From Dryomyza anilis (Eukaryota; Arthropoda; Insecta; Diptera; Dryomyzidae), in contig OX638134.1 in the NCBI GenBank assembly GCA_951804985.1, forward strand, positions 1,922,001 to 1,986,000: a stretch of 64,000 nucleotides of DNA, written 5' to 3'. Every line of letters begins with the position of its first letter. Within the stretch, counting starts at the first letter, position 1. Under the pieces are notes generated by a model that saw only the letters and a program-made list of their open reading frames with translations, made no database searches and had not been told where the DNA came from. The translations under genes were made by a program, and so were the position numbers. This document shows positions 12,042-24,223 of the stretch, piece by piece.

Positions 12042-14227
12042 TATATTTATTCAGATCATTTATATTTGCAAAATTGCTATAGAAAAACTGAAACTCACGG
12101 AAAAACATCGATTAACCTCGACGCACGATGAGATTGTATAGAAAATTCTAATAGCGAATTAATCCAAATACATTTTTGATTTAATTTATGCACTCCTCCG
12201 AAAAGGGCAACGTATTCACTAAGTTACAACAGTACCCACGCAGTGGGCATAGCAAAACACAGAGATGCCACCTTTTGGGAATTGTATGTCAAAGTTTTAA
12301 ATTGGTCAATTAATTATATTAAAATAAAATATATTTACAGCAAATTAATTATATTTTCAGCCAACGATATCGAAATTATAACATTTATTGGTTCAAGTTA
12401 TCGTTATTGATAAATTTTAATGTTACCAAATTAAAAAGCCTTTTTTATCATTTCCAACCTATGTAGAACGATATCGCTTTTTTAGATATCGAAATTATAT
12501 GGGAAATTATTTTATTATATTTCATTTTGTAGTTTTAATTGTTCATAATTTCTTTTTTTTTTTTTTGGTGACAAAAAAAACTGAAAAATATATAAAGTAT
12601 TTTTATAAAATTCATTTTTTTTTGATTTTGTTATATTATAAGAATCCCGAGACAAAATTACTGACATTTTTCAGAAATATTTCGTGCATATTTCCTGTAA
12701 ACGCACATCTAAATGGAATATCTTATGAAGTGTATAGCAGGTTGTGAAATTTGATGGCATTTTAATGGCAGATCCACGCAATATTTTGGGAATGGGCTTA
12801 GAATAGAGAACTTTTATACAAACTTCGCCTTTGTCTGTTTGAAATATGTCGCAGAAATTCAAGTTATTTAGTATTTCTTTGAAAGACAAACATTTCATTT
12901 TCATAAAATTCCTAATATCAATGATATATAGGAGATATATAAAATTGAAACCTCTACAAAAGGTTATACATTTTATAAGAAACCAATGAGGTTTCGTCGC
13001 ATAACAATCGGTGAAGGCATATTTACTAAATATGTGGCAACAATGCACTCGCTCGAATTATGCGATGCTGCTAGAACAAGACATAGGTATAAATTGGAAT
13101 TAAATTCATTTAACACGTACGCAATCGTATGGACAGCAAGGACCCGCCGGCTGTTTGCTGATTTCAGCGATACTAAGTTCGCCCATTTCTCAATAAAATG
13201 TAGGCGTGGCATGCTGTCAAAGTGCATGCGTGCAAATTAAATGGAACGACGCAATGCGGCGCAAGGCGCACCAAGTAGAAGCAGCAACAATTAATGACCA
13301 ACATGTTGCTGCAGCAACAACGTGTCCGCCTGCACGCGAAATGTTGCTACAATAGCTGCTGCAACAACAATAACAATAGGCAGTAGAAATAAGGGCCGGG
13401 CCGGGGGTTGTTTTTGTTGTTAGTGGTGGCGCTTATAAAACATTTTATAATTTAATTTATTTAGAAGAAAAATCTTTTTATTGTAGTCTTGTTGTTGTTT
13501 GTTTTTGTTGTTGTTTTGTTTTTACTTTTCATATTGCATGCACCGTGATCAATTTATGAGTTATTTGCCGCTGCTCTGGGGCATCTTTCAGCGCCGCATT
13601 TATCACAACAGTCGATTGTCTGTGTCTGTCTGTCTGTTTGTCGGTCTGTGTGTGTGTCAATCGCCCGATAAACACCACCCCGTATATTTTGAATTATTCT
13701 GCCATAAGAAATCTTTTGCCTTTTGTCTGTTCTTTCTCATCTTATTCTTGACTAAATGGTCTGCGGCATTTAGGAGACTCTGCATCTCATGGAGCTAGCA
13801 ACAACTCTGTAGCGATTGTATAAATCGCGGCATTAACATAAATTACTATAGCATTTGTTAGCGCCATACGAAGCGGATATCGACAGTAAATCATTGAGTT
13901 AACATAATAAACGTTCACTTTATTTAGTTCTTAATTGTATTTTACAATATTACCCAGTATATAACATATTTGTATATACCACATATCGGAGAGTCCTGAT
14001 GCCACAAACTATTATCGAAAGAAAAATTTCACTCATTCTTGTATCGAATCTGGGATATCTGGTTATACAAATCTTTTGAAAATTGAAAGGTCCTTTCCAA
14101 ACTGTCCATTCCTATAAAATGTTTTAGCTATGTTTGGTTCATGCAGCCCCAAAATCTTGTTACAGCGGTCACTTAAAAAAAACATTTTCTGGTACGTTAA
14201 AGAACAAACTTTGTAGTCAAAAATCGT
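12042..14227. other. Gene-free stretch with repeats of GTTGTTG and GTCTGTCT
   Basis: No supported gene. A 125-codon minus-strand frame (12671-13048) and an 84-codon plus-strand frame (12986-13240) overlap each other and lack any recognisable domain. CAGCAACA-type runs lie at 13280-13380 and GTCTGTCT-type runs at about 13620-13665. Confidence 0.5.
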
Positions 14228-14255
14228 ATAATCTAAAATCCCCGAGTAGTTAGCT

Positions 14256-15531
14256 CACAGAAAAAAAAATGTACATCATATTGATGAATTCCATTCTTCA
14301 AACCATGATTCATTGTATTGAAGAACCATTCATAACATTAATGGCTAACGACATCAATGTTATGAATGCGATCATAAATATGATGAACGCTTGATAACTG
14401 TCGAAAAAGTGATCATCAATATTATGAATTGTATGTGAAGAAAACGTTTCATCATATTGTTACGAAAATTCAGTCTACGGAAAACTGTTCTACATTTCGT
14501 ATCTCTGGACATTGATCACACACAAGATGCACTCGACCTCTTTCCAATCACTACTGAAGTCCTGTGCCTCAGATGCGGCGCCCTTATATACTGCATGCAT
14601 CAGTTCGACATGCTACGAGAACCTTCTACAATTTTCGTGAATGCTGCATGCTTATTTGCATCTCATTCGCACTCATATGTTTCAATGTACTGATCTTCTA
14701 TCTCTTTCTCGCACATTGCTTAGTGCGCTGAATAATCTTCCGTCTCTTTCTAACACAATGCTTAGTGCGCTGATTTATCTTTCGTCTCATTTATTATTGT
14801 TAATTGCTTGTACAGTGGTGCAAATTACCTCTTTTCGCAATATTATGAATGAATAAAAACAAAAAAAAACAACTTCATATTGAAGATTGCTGTTCATCAA
14901 ACCAAATTTAAATCAAAATATATATTTTTCGTTCGTTTTTTGCCGTACTTCTCAGTTCTCATGTAGTTCTTGTATTTTATTGCTCGACATGCATAAATTA
15001 GTAAAATGTTTTGATATATATTTAGTTATAATTACAACTTTTTGTTAAAAAAAATTATATTTATAAAAAATATATTTAAAAAAAAAAACTTAAAGAATTT
15101 CTTTTCTAAAATTTTTTTTTTTCGGTCAAATCTTTTTTTCGAATTTTTTATATCAAATATTTTTATCGAAAATAAAATTTTTTTTTTCTTTTTTTGAATA
15201 CAATTTTTACCCAACAACAGTATTTTCGAATTTAAAAAAAAAATCGTAAACAAAAATTCCATGAATTAATTTATTTTGAAAAACAACTTAAAAAAAATTT
15301 TAAAATTATTCATAGATATTATTATTATTATTATGTTCATCAATATGATGTTTCAAATTCATTGTATTGAATATGTCGTTCTTCACTATGATGTTCGATG
15401 GTATGAATAAGTTCATATATATAATGAATGCATTCAATATGATGGTATCAATATGATGAATCTGGTAGTTGGTAGAAAAATTTATAATATTTATGAATAA
15501 ATTCATCATATTGAGGATTTTTTTTGCCGTG
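14256..15531. mobile_element. CACAGAAAA-type inverted-repeat element, interrupted by a solo LTR
   Basis: The left end CACAGAAAAAAAAATG (14256) and the complement of the right end, CACGGCAAAAAAAA (15531), are imperfect inverted repeats. Both are followed inward by a CATATTGATGAATT-like block, seen at the right as its complement near 15500. Many further ATGAAT/ATTCAT and CATATTGA motifs are arranged in inverted order. A 382-bp LTR with its 4-bp duplication sits inside; without them the element is about 890 bp. It lies between two 28-bp near-identical sequences at 14228-14255 and 15533-15560. Confidence 0.72.
14458..14839. mobile_element. Solo LTR (382 bp) with 4-bp target duplication
   Basis: The segment starts TGTTACGAAAATTC and ends CTCTTTTCGCA, so it has canonical TG...CA termini. 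It is flanked on both sides by ATAT (14454-14457 and 14840-14843), a 4-bp duplication as made by gypsy-type integrases. It contains TATATA at 14585-14590 and a TCAGTT initiator-like hexamer at 14600-14605, closer together than usual. There is no internal coding region, so it probably arose by LTR-LTR recombination. The 71-78 codon frames inside are not genes. Confidence 0.78.
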
Positions 15532-15560
15532 TATAATCCAAAATACTCGAGTAGTTAGCT

Positions 15561-16442
15561 ATTGGCAACGTTAAATATAAAGGGTCTTTTTAACGAACTA
15601 TGTCGTAAAGATTTTGGAGGTGCACAATTCAAACATAGTTCACTGAAAATCCATCGATGTCAATAACTATATCCCAGAGATTTCATATAAATATAAATTT
15701 TTTTTATAATATCAAAATAATAGAATTTTAAATATCAACGATATCATAAAAAATATGCAACAATCAGCCAGAAGCGACAGTGAAATATGCCATAGTTCTG
15801 TAATATATGCTCTTTGTGACTTAAAGTAGCAATAGTCATACGAATATTTACAATGCAAATGCTGTTGCTACTGTAGCTGTAGCAATATTGCAGCAACCGC
15901 AGCAGCAACCTATGGTATTCATGGCAATCGACGCATCGTCTTGCTGGAGGTGCGTCCTAAAGCACCTCCGCCAATATGTCAAAAATGCTAGACATCCTAA
16001 GGCAGAGCCAAAGTTATCAACGGCGACATTAATATACAGAAACAGCAACGTGGTGTATGCTGCAAAGTAAGGTTTGTATGAAGTTGTAACATCTGTCAAA
16101 TGGGAGGATCGAGTCACCAACTATCACGACAAAGCTGACAGTAGCTGCAGTCAGCAGGACAAGCAAGAAAAAAGGATGTAATATAACAATAAACATTGAA
16201 TTTTATTTTATAATTTTAAAAAAGTTTAAGTGGTAATACTAAAGCTAGAATCACACGATTGATGCAAAGCATCAACAATCAACACAATTTTGTTGAACAT
16301 CAATAAATAAGGGGAAATTTTCTGTTGACGCAATTTTGTATCAATTTAAAATTTGTATTTTTGTGTCAATTTCAATACAAAAAATTCAAAAAGCATCAAC
16401 CGAATGGCGTCAATTTTTGTAGACGACCCCAGCATCAAGAAC
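15561..16442. other. Gene-free stretch
   Basis: No supported gene. Open frames on both strands at 15848-16120 are read from a GCAGCAACC-type stretch and show no domain. From about 16250 there are repeated ATCAACAA/CAATTTTGT motifs that continue after the next element (from 17627), suggesting that element inserted into an older repeat. Confidence 0.5.
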
Positions 16443-16562
16443 ATCCCAATGGGAAATAGCATCATTACGTAGTGGATTACTGCCTAATTATTATCGAATC
16501 GAAATGCGTCGGAATCTCAATACTGATTTCTGTTTACTTTTACACAGACATGGCCTAGGGCA

Positions 16563-16649
16563 AGTATGTTCACTGTAGATTATGAAGTAATAGTATGTTC
16601 ACTGTAGATTATGAAGTAATAGTATGTTCACTGTAGATTATGAAGTAAT
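16563..16649 (+). repeat. 29-bp tandem repeat, three perfect copies
   Basis: The unit starts AGTATGTTCACTGTAGATTA and occurs at 16563-16591, 16592-16620 and 16621-16649 without differences. It lies inside the element with ATCCCAATGGGAAATA termini. Confidence 0.95.
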
Positions 16650-16816
16650 ACTATGAAGGAGCCACCACCCATTACATAAGGCATCAAAAGTAAAAAGAAA
16701 TCGAATGTTACCTCATGTATATATATATAGATTACTATTTAGAAGTATCGTAATATGGGGTCAATCATACATCATTATTTCGTAACCAAACTTTCGCAAG
16801 GGGTGCTTCCATTTCA

Positions 16817-17060
16817 GCATTACTTTTCACGCAATCGTAATGAAGATTGGTCGCTTTACACATTACTTTGTAGGCAGTAGTAATGAGGGATGGTTGCATT
16901 TGTACATTACTTTGTACGCAATGTTAATGAGGGGTGGTTCCATATGTGCTTTACTTTGTACGCAGTAATAATGAGTGGTGGTTCCAATTGTACATTACAT
17001 TGTACGCAGTAGTAATGAGGGGTGGTTTCATTTCTAAGTACTTTTTGCGAAGTAATAATG
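16817..17060 (+). repeat. 44-bp tandem array, about five diverged copies
   Basis: The motif CATTACTTTGTACGCAGTA recurs at 16861, 16905, about 16949 and 16993, each followed by AATGAGGGGTGGTT-like sequence. Weaker copies flank these. The spacing is a steady 44 bp. It lies inside the 16443-17626 element. Confidence 0.85.
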
Positions 17061-17626
17061 GGTATTTGGTAACTATTCCGCATACATAACAGTATATTAA
17101 AATAGTGTGCAAACAAAATATAATAACATTTAATACAAAGACAGGACATCAGAATGTTTTCGCTTTTCTTAAAGAAGAACTATTGCAATTGCCACATAAT
17201 CTAAATTAAAAAAACAGCAATATTTAAGACAAATTTAACAATATTCAACATAATACCCACCAAAAATGCATTTAGAATGACTCGTTTCCATTTTTATCAT
17301 TAATAAATATAAGCGCGTACATTTCAATAGCTTTTAAATTCGTTTAATTTTTGAATATAAGTATTTTTATAATTTAAAAATCAATTGATGTCAGATATAT
17401 ACAAAAAAAGTAACAAGTATCTGTTCCATTTCCAGATTATTTAGTAATCAGTGGGTAAGGAAGGGTAGTTTAGTTTATAAATTACTTCGTAAGTGGAACA
17501 TGGAACTTAGTCATGTTTGTAAATTACTGCTACATTATAAATGATCTAATACGAAATTTGTAGAGCATGTAATGAATAATACATTGGTTACCGTTCGAAC
17601 TAGGTCGTATTATTTCCCATTGGGAT

Positions 17627-18696
17627 ACACAATTTTTATGTTGATGCAAAGTGAAATTGATACAATTTAGTCAAACGTCAAGCGCTCGAGCTTAATGCAA
17701 GAATCAGCATCATTATTCACACGGAAATTTTAGTTTCCTTTACAAACTTTTTTTTTATTTACTACATATTATAATAAAATTATAATTTAAAATAACAACA
17801 TTGTATTAAAATAGTTAGTTTAATCTGTTGCATTCAGTGTCACATAAACAAATTATGTTTTTATTCACACAACATCACGAATTTATTATGAAAGCATGTA
17901 AATAGTAATTTTCTATAATTAATTTGGACACGGCTTACAACGTGAATTTTTGATAAGCAAATTACATATAATAAGCAAATAAAAATGTATGCATTACGAT
18001 GGCAAAACAAAATGTTGAATGTCATTGGAAAATTGGTTTGACATTGCTTGCCTCAATAACGTCAAAATAATAATTTTTTGTATTTTTTATTTATAAATTA
18101 AATGTGACTGGCGCAAGAAGCTCTTCAACTAAAAGACAATGTGTTGCTATATTCAGTTCTTTATTTAAAATATACTTTAAGAACTAAAGTCGAATTTATG
18201 AAATGTTAATGAAACTTTATATATTCTTCAGATAATTGTGGAAGAAGTAGATTGACACAAACTGCAATATTTGAATTTTTTACATTATTTTTCCAATTTA
18301 ATCTATTACTAGGTTTGCGTTCATTATTTTTTGTAACCGTTTTTTTTTTTTAATTTCTCATAGAATGCTTTTATTTTATGTGAAATATTAAAAATCTGGA
18401 TATGTTTACGAATAGCATCTAACGAGTTCGTTGCTTAAGTCATTTGTTTTTATTCAAACAGAAAACATGCTAATTAATGTCATTAACAGACAATTAAGTA
18501 CTATTTCAAAGAATAACTCAGTATTATTTCTGATGTACAGACCACCACACGATCCGTATTTTTATTGTGGGTGAACTTTACGCGACTGCGGGGAATTTTA
18601 AACAAATATGGACTGCATCCAAATCACGTCGAATCTGCGGCATTAGCACTGAGCAGCACTATGTGGTTTTATGCGACGTTGTAGTTGTTGTTGCTA
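17627..18696. other. AT-rich, gene-free
   Basis: No supported gene and no clear tandem repeat. The first 70 bp continue an older TTGATGCAAAG repeat interrupted by the preceding element. Confidence 0.55.
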
Positions 18697-19782
18697 CACT
18701 CAAAATAATTTCTCAGATATTTTACGAAATATTTGTTTGTAATTTTTTCGAAATTTAATACACGAATAATTCGTAGAATACACGAAACATTTGTAATTTC
18801 TATTTTTTTTTTCAAATTCTTTTTTTACGAACGATTCGTATATATTACGCATCAATAATCTTAAAATTAAAACAACAACAAAACTACGAATATTTCGTTT
18901 ATATTACGAAACTTTCGTTATATTATTTTCTATTACAATTTATTTACGAAAGAATAATATAGTTTACGAATGAGCTTTACATTTTACGAATAAATATTAA
19001 ATTACTAAACTTTCGTAAATTTTGAGGTGTAGAATTTTACGAAACAATCGTGTTTTTACGAATCATTAGTAAAAACAGAAATCAATGGCGTCAAATAGCA
19101 ACTTGGAGCTGCATTTTATTTTAATTTGTATGACGGTCGGAAGCAGATATTTATAAAATACAAACAGTTTAAAAATGTGTTCTGTGTGAGTTCTGTTTGT
19201 GCTAAAAGTGCAGAGTATCAAATCAGTGCATAATGTTTCATATAAAAATAAAAATTAAAAAAAAATTTTAAAAAAATAAAAATAAAATAAAAAAAAATAT
19301 TTTATTGGTATCGATAGTTATAAATACAAAAAGGTTTAAAATGTATTCGGTATTAGTTATGTATGTTTGTGTCAAAAGTATCATATTTCATATTTTATAT
19401 ATTTTATGAATCGTCATTTTCATCGTCAGTTTTTTTAACAAAGTATTCGTGTATTTTACGAAAGATTCGTAAAATGTTTCATAAATGTACGAATGCCATT
19501 GTCAAAAGTACGAATACTTTCGGAAAATGTATGAATATATTCGTAAAAATTTACACAAATATTCAATAAATTACGCACCTTCCGTATTATATACGAATGG
19601 CTTTCGTAGATAAAATCTACGAATAGTTTCGTAAAATAAACAATTAATATTCGTAATTATATCATAAATTTCCTAAAGTTCTTTCGTATATTTTACGAAA
19701 TATTTCGTGGAGAAAATTCACGAATTTTTTCGTAAAATACACGAACGATTTCGTGTATTTTAGGCAAATTTTATTTTGAGTG
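18697..19782. mobile_element. 1.09-kb foldback-like element, CACTCAAAATAA termini, TA flanks
   Basis: The left end CACTCAAAATAATTT (18697) is mirrored by the complement ...TTATTTTGAGTG ending at 19782. TA flanks both ends (18695-18696 and 19783-19784). The interior is filled with TACGAA and TTCGTA hexamers in both orientations, dense from 18725 to 19080 and 19440 to 19765, giving large self-complementary arms. No coding capacity. Termini and TA flanks place it with the CAC-ended elements elsewhere in the window. Confidence 0.82.
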
Positions 19783-20440
19783 TATTGCATGTGTTCGTGC
19801 GTGCGTGCGTGCAAACGTTCAAATGCACGCATGCGTGTTCGCATGTAATTTGTTGCCGCTTTTCGCAAAATCTTGTACAAGTTGAACAGACACACAAAAA
19901 AAAAAGCTAAGCAAATATTGAACAGCACCAGAGGAACAGAAAATATGTTGTTGAACAAATTTGCATGTTAAATAGTTGCCGTGGCCATTTACAACTTTTC
20001 ATGTGTATGTTTGTGACTGAGACATTCCATAGACTATAGCCATGGCATCACCTTCTGCCCTTTTATGCCTCCTGAATGGGCTGTATGTGATTTCTGGCTG
20101 GATTTTCATTTCTAATGCTAGCATTTGCGTGCCTGGAACTTGGTCTGAGTGTGAGTCTTAGTCTCAGACTGAGACTGAGAACGAGAGTCAGGGCACAACA
20201 TGAATGGGTCTTTTCTTGTCTCTAGCACTACAAGGTATTCGTGATTAGAAGCCTTGTTGATATTTGTTTTAACAGCCAAAGCAGCTTGTTAACTAATTTT
20301 CGCCAACTCGTTAGTGGCTGCTGTGCTTTTCTTTTTTTTTTTTTGCCCGCATGTCCTTCGTTGCAGAATCAGGAATATTTTGTGCGTGTACCTAAAATAA
20401 GGTATTGAACGGAGTTGTCAAATTAAAGTATACCATTGCA
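19783..20440. other. Gene-free stretch
   Basis: No supported gene. A short GTGCGTGCGTGC run lies near 19796 and a GAGACTGAGAC-like run near 20160-20185. Confidence 0.55.
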
Positions 20441-20815
20441 AATGTAATTAAGAAAAGATTAATTGTAATACAGAAAATCTATTTGAAATTCAAAACATGG
20501 CAATTCTAATTCAGAAATTCCATTTGAAATTCAATACATGGCAATTGTAATTCTGAAATTTCATTTGAAATTAAAAAGACGTCAAATGTAATTCAGAATT
20601 ACCATTTGGAATTCAAAAAACATCAATTCTAATTCAGAAGTACGATTTGAAATCTAAAAGACATCAATTATAATTCAGAAATACCATTTGAAATTCAAAG
20701 GACATCAATTGTAGTTCAGGAAATCTATTTGAAATTCAAAACACGTCAGAAATTCAATTTGAAATTGAAACATGTTAATTGTAATTCAGAAATTAAAATT
20801 GCAATTGACGGAAAG
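20441..20815 (+). repeat. Minisatellite, about 40-bp unit
   Basis: Roughly nine diverged direct copies of a unit containing AATTGTAATTCAGAAAT, CATTTGAAATTCAAAA and a CATGGC or CATCA spacer. Sequence after it (20820-20935) contains the complementary motifs TTTCTGAATTACAATTG and CAAATGACATTTTT, so the array continues in inverted orientation. Confidence 0.82.
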
Positions 20816-20963
20816 TTATGATATGATTTTCTGAATTGCAAATGGAATATTATGAATATCATTTGATGTACTCTGAAAATCAAATGACATTTTTTGGGAT
20901 TTCTGAATTACAATTGATGTTTTTGGAATTTCACCCTTTTTCTTTGTTTGTTTTACATCTACA

Positions 20964-21321
20964 CACAGAAAAAAATAACCGACGTAAATATAGCAACTGA
21001 TATTAATTGAATTCATTAATCAATCCAGCAATGAAATTTACTGATTTAATAAAAATATTAGCAATTACGTTTGCGAATATAATTATTTGTAAGTTAATGC
21101 AGCAAATAATTTTGTCGGCGCAGTTTTAGCAAATATAATTGCCGAAACTGTGCCGACTTGTTAATTTGCTGCATTGACGTACAAATAGTCATATTAACAA
21201 ACGTAATTTCTGATTTAACGAAGCAAATGTTTTCATTAAATTAGTGAATTTCATTGCTGGATTGATTAATGAATGCAATTAATATCGGTTGCTATATTTA
21301 CGTCGATTATTTTGTTCTGTG
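20964..21321. mobile_element. CACAGAAAAAA-family palindromic MITE, copy 2
   Basis: It matches the 11296-11674 element almost throughout, including TAATCGACG-like ends, ATTAATGAATGCAATTAATATC and the central TTGCTGAAACTGCGCCGAC region (here GCCGAAACTGTGCCGAC). The arms are complementary around about 21140. It ends CTGTG at 21321. No open frame. Confidence 0.87.
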
Positions 21322-22870
21322 CAAGGACTATTTAATAAATCTTTATTACAGTATCGTTTTCTTAAAGGTTCACATATTAAATTTGTACCTATATATTATC
21401 CATGCTAAACGAAAATAATAAAAAAGTATATTTTTCAACAAAAAAAATTATAATTTAAGTTATGTCGCATTACCCAAAATATAGGGAAGTAACAAAGAGA
21501 ATATGCGATATTTTAGCTGGTGCTGGGCATTGCTGTTGTTTTATTTTATAAAACACATAAAATTTTATGCTGATGGATACAACACGCAGCTCGAAACGTT
21601 GCAATGATGTAACAAACATGAACTGCAAACGTAACAACAACAAAAATGCAGCGCTTATCGTACTTTTTTGCCGCGTGACGCCTTTTATTAATTTTTTTTG
21701 TTTAGCTTAAGAAATTCATCATTGAAATACGTGTTAAGAATTTTAATTTTTTAGTTTGTGACCAAGCGTAGGGCTAAAGGTAAAATGCATGAAAAATAGG
21801 TGGTCATTTTTTATAATAATTCTTGATTCCATAATTCTTTGATATGAGTTCAATGAACGATGCGAAACATTGATTGTATTGTAAATAAAATAATTATAGA
21901 AATTTAAAGAAATTTTATAAATATTTAAAAATATTTATATTTTATATAATCCACAAAAAGAGTATAGATGTTGTAAATTTAAATTAAAAGCATTCTAAAC
22001 CGTCTTCTACGATTGTCTCTACACACAGCATAGAAATTTGTTGAACAGAATACTGTGCTCTCAACTGATATGTCGGTTATTATAACAAAAATCAAAAGGG
22101 TTATAGTTCGGACTTCAACCAATCTAAAACAGTTTTAAAGCAATTTCGTGTATGATATTATTTTAAGCTATCAATCGAATATAATAGTTCTATCAAAATT
22201 CCGTTTGACCCGCATGGATTTGGTTGTTACAACTAACTTTACCTTACTCCCTACCTAATGCAAAATGTTGACTTTTTCTTAAAATACTTGGAAAGCGTCT
22301 GAGAAAATTCACTTTATTTTCCAACGACGAAAATAATACAGAAGCCAAACGTTGCAAAGATTTACATCGTGTCACGTCTGTGCAGTTGCTATTGCCATCC
22401 ATTCACAGATGTGGCCAAAGACTTTAACGTTCAGATGCCGCAGAGTGGATTTCAGACAGATCGCGTATTGAGTGGAAGACGTATCGCAGAAGTCACATCA
22501 GCCTGCTGCTGTTGTTCTGATCCTCAGCAGCAACATATGTGAGCTACCGATGACCCTTAAACTCAACCGATGACTCTTCGTCCAGAATACAGCTTCTGGT
22601 TTTGTTGTTGGTCAAAGGAGGGAAAACAGCACATCAGAACAGTTTCGCAATTAGCGGCAATATCAAAGGCTGCAGGCGCAAATTATAACAAATTTTGGAA
22701 ACTCATTTACGCAATAAACGGACTAAAGACGAAAAGCTGTCGGTGCAGTTTATAAAACTATATGCCGGAACCCACTTAAAAGCAGGGATTGCAAACGTAA
22801 CCGATATCCGTTTCATTTTTATACAAATACGCTAAATGAAGAATATTGGGTTTTTAACGGTTTTATTATA
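21322..22870. other. Gene-free stretch
   Basis: No supported gene. 22360-22560 is somewhat GC-richer with no recognisable feature. The 61-codon frame at 22570-22755 has no domain. Confidence 0.55.
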
Positions 22871-23081
22871 CACTCAGAAAAAAATCCTATTAAAATTGGT
22901 CAATGGAACAGTTATTGATTCAATAGTATACAAAAAATAAATATTTTTATATGAACACAAAAACAATTTAATATTATTTAATAGTATTTTGTAGTATTTA
23001 ATGGTATTTACCTATTAAAGTAATAATTTATCCTATTGATTAATTTTAATACTATTGAATTTACAGCATTTTTTCTGAGTG
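22871..23081. mobile_element. 211-bp MITE, CACTCAGAAAAAA termini, TA duplication
   Basis: The 13-bp inverted repeat CACTCAGAAAAAA lies at 22871 with its exact complement ending at 23081. TA flanks are at 22869-22870 and 23082-23083. The interior shares TATTAAAATTGGTC, ACAGTTATTGATT and ATTTAATGGTATTT motifs with 5715-5936, so the two are members of one family. Confidence 0.88.
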
Positions 23082-23340
23082 TAGTCAAAAACTCGCAGAA
23101 ATAATTACATTTTAGTACATTCACAGTATGCCGTTCGTTTCGATATTGTTATAAAATATAAATGATGGAGAAGATGGAGAAATCGCACTATAACGGACGC
23201 ATTTTAGCAGCGATAAAGAGCGTGAAAATGGATGGAATGGTCGGAGTTTTCTCGATACCTACGACAAAATTTTTAAAATCGAAACGATAACGGAATCAAA
23301 GTGCGATATCGACGTGATAGATGTTTAAATATCGTATCTG

Positions 23341-24223
23341 CACACAGAAAAATCCTCTTTTGGCATGAGATTAATTGAACCAACGTTTCAGTGTTGCAAC
23401 CGAAATACATTTGTTGTAACCTCATGTCATTAAAATGAACGTACCTCATTTTTCTACAACCGAAATGTTAGTTCGCGCAACTGCACGTTCGGTTGCCGTG
23501 CATTTGTTACGTCGATTGAGTAAGTTGTTGTACCAACAAAATAAATGACAAACGGCAACCTCATGTCTATCAGCAGTTCGGTTGCCAGTTTCTTGCCAAC
23601 AATTATGGATACATGCAAAAATAAATAAACGTCAAAAATGTTCACATGTGGCAAACAATATTTAATTCATTAATTAAGTGAAAATGCGAAATAAATATAC
23701 AAATATTAATAAAATAATATATTTATTCAATACAAATTGCTCATTAGCTAGTGAAATACAATATAAATAAAAAAATATGTGACCAATAGAAAAGTTTTTT
23801 TTTTTATTTATTGGTTATGAGGAAAATAAATGCATGCAGATACATGTATCTTTTCATAGTTTTTTTTCAGGGAGCAGGAATTTGTAAATATACTTCTAAA
23901 TTGTGTGCGCGACAATTTTACTCAATTATTATAAATATAGAATACATAAGTTTTATATCATAAATAACTATGTTGTAATAAAATTTCAATTGGACTAGGA
24001 GGTTGCGACTTACCGACTAGGAGGTTGCGACAACCTCATGCTCACCAGGTTACCACAACCTCATGTTCACGGATTTGAAGGTTGCCACAACCTCTTTCTC
24101 GATTAGGAGGTTGGCAGAATCGAATAAAGAGGTTGTTACAACTACTTTATCAGTTGTTGCCGCAACCGAATGATTGGGTAGGGCAATTTAGTTGGTTGCC
24201 GCAACAAATCAGTTCTCTGTGTG
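23341..24223. mobile_element. 883-bp element with CACACAGA termini and AGGTTG/CAACCT repeats
   Basis: It begins CACACAGAAAAATCC at 23341 and ends ...TTCTCTGTGTG at 24223, followed by TA. The arms carry many copies of AACCTCATG, GGTTGCAACC-like and CAACCGAA motifs in both orientations, especially 24000-24170. A central AT-rich part (about 23650-23960) has no gene. It is probably a non-autonomous foldback element related by its ends to the other CAC-ended elements. Confidence 0.7.

Larger units (their letters stand above)
14228..15560. repeat. 28-bp direct repeats bracketing the element
   Basis: Positions 14228-14255 and 15533-15560 match at 25 of 28 positions, both ending CGAGTAGTTAGCT. They are too long and too diverged for a simple target-site duplication. 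They are better explained by a pre-existing tandem duplication into which the element inserted. Confidence 0.7.
16443..17626. mobile_element. 1.18-kb element with ATCCCAATGGGAAATA terminal inverted repeats
   Basis: The left end ATCCCAATGGGAAATA (16443-16458) is matched exactly by its complement at 17611-17626. The interior contains two tandem arrays (16563-16649 and about 16817-17060) and no convincing open frame. Flanking sequence on each side carries TTGATGCAAAG-like motifs of an older repeat. Flanks read AC on both sides, so a 2-bp duplication is possible but weak. Probably a non-autonomous DNA transposon; superfamily not recognised. Confidence 0.78.

Noticed and set aside
12671..13048. 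125-codon minus-strand open frame
   Set aside because: AT-rich, no domain, overlapped by an equally plausible plus-strand frame, no splice or promoter support.
14585..14605. Complete TATA plus initiator promoter in the solo LTR
   Set aside because: The TATA-like and initiator-like sites are only about 17 bp apart, too close for a standard arrangement; reported as motifs only.
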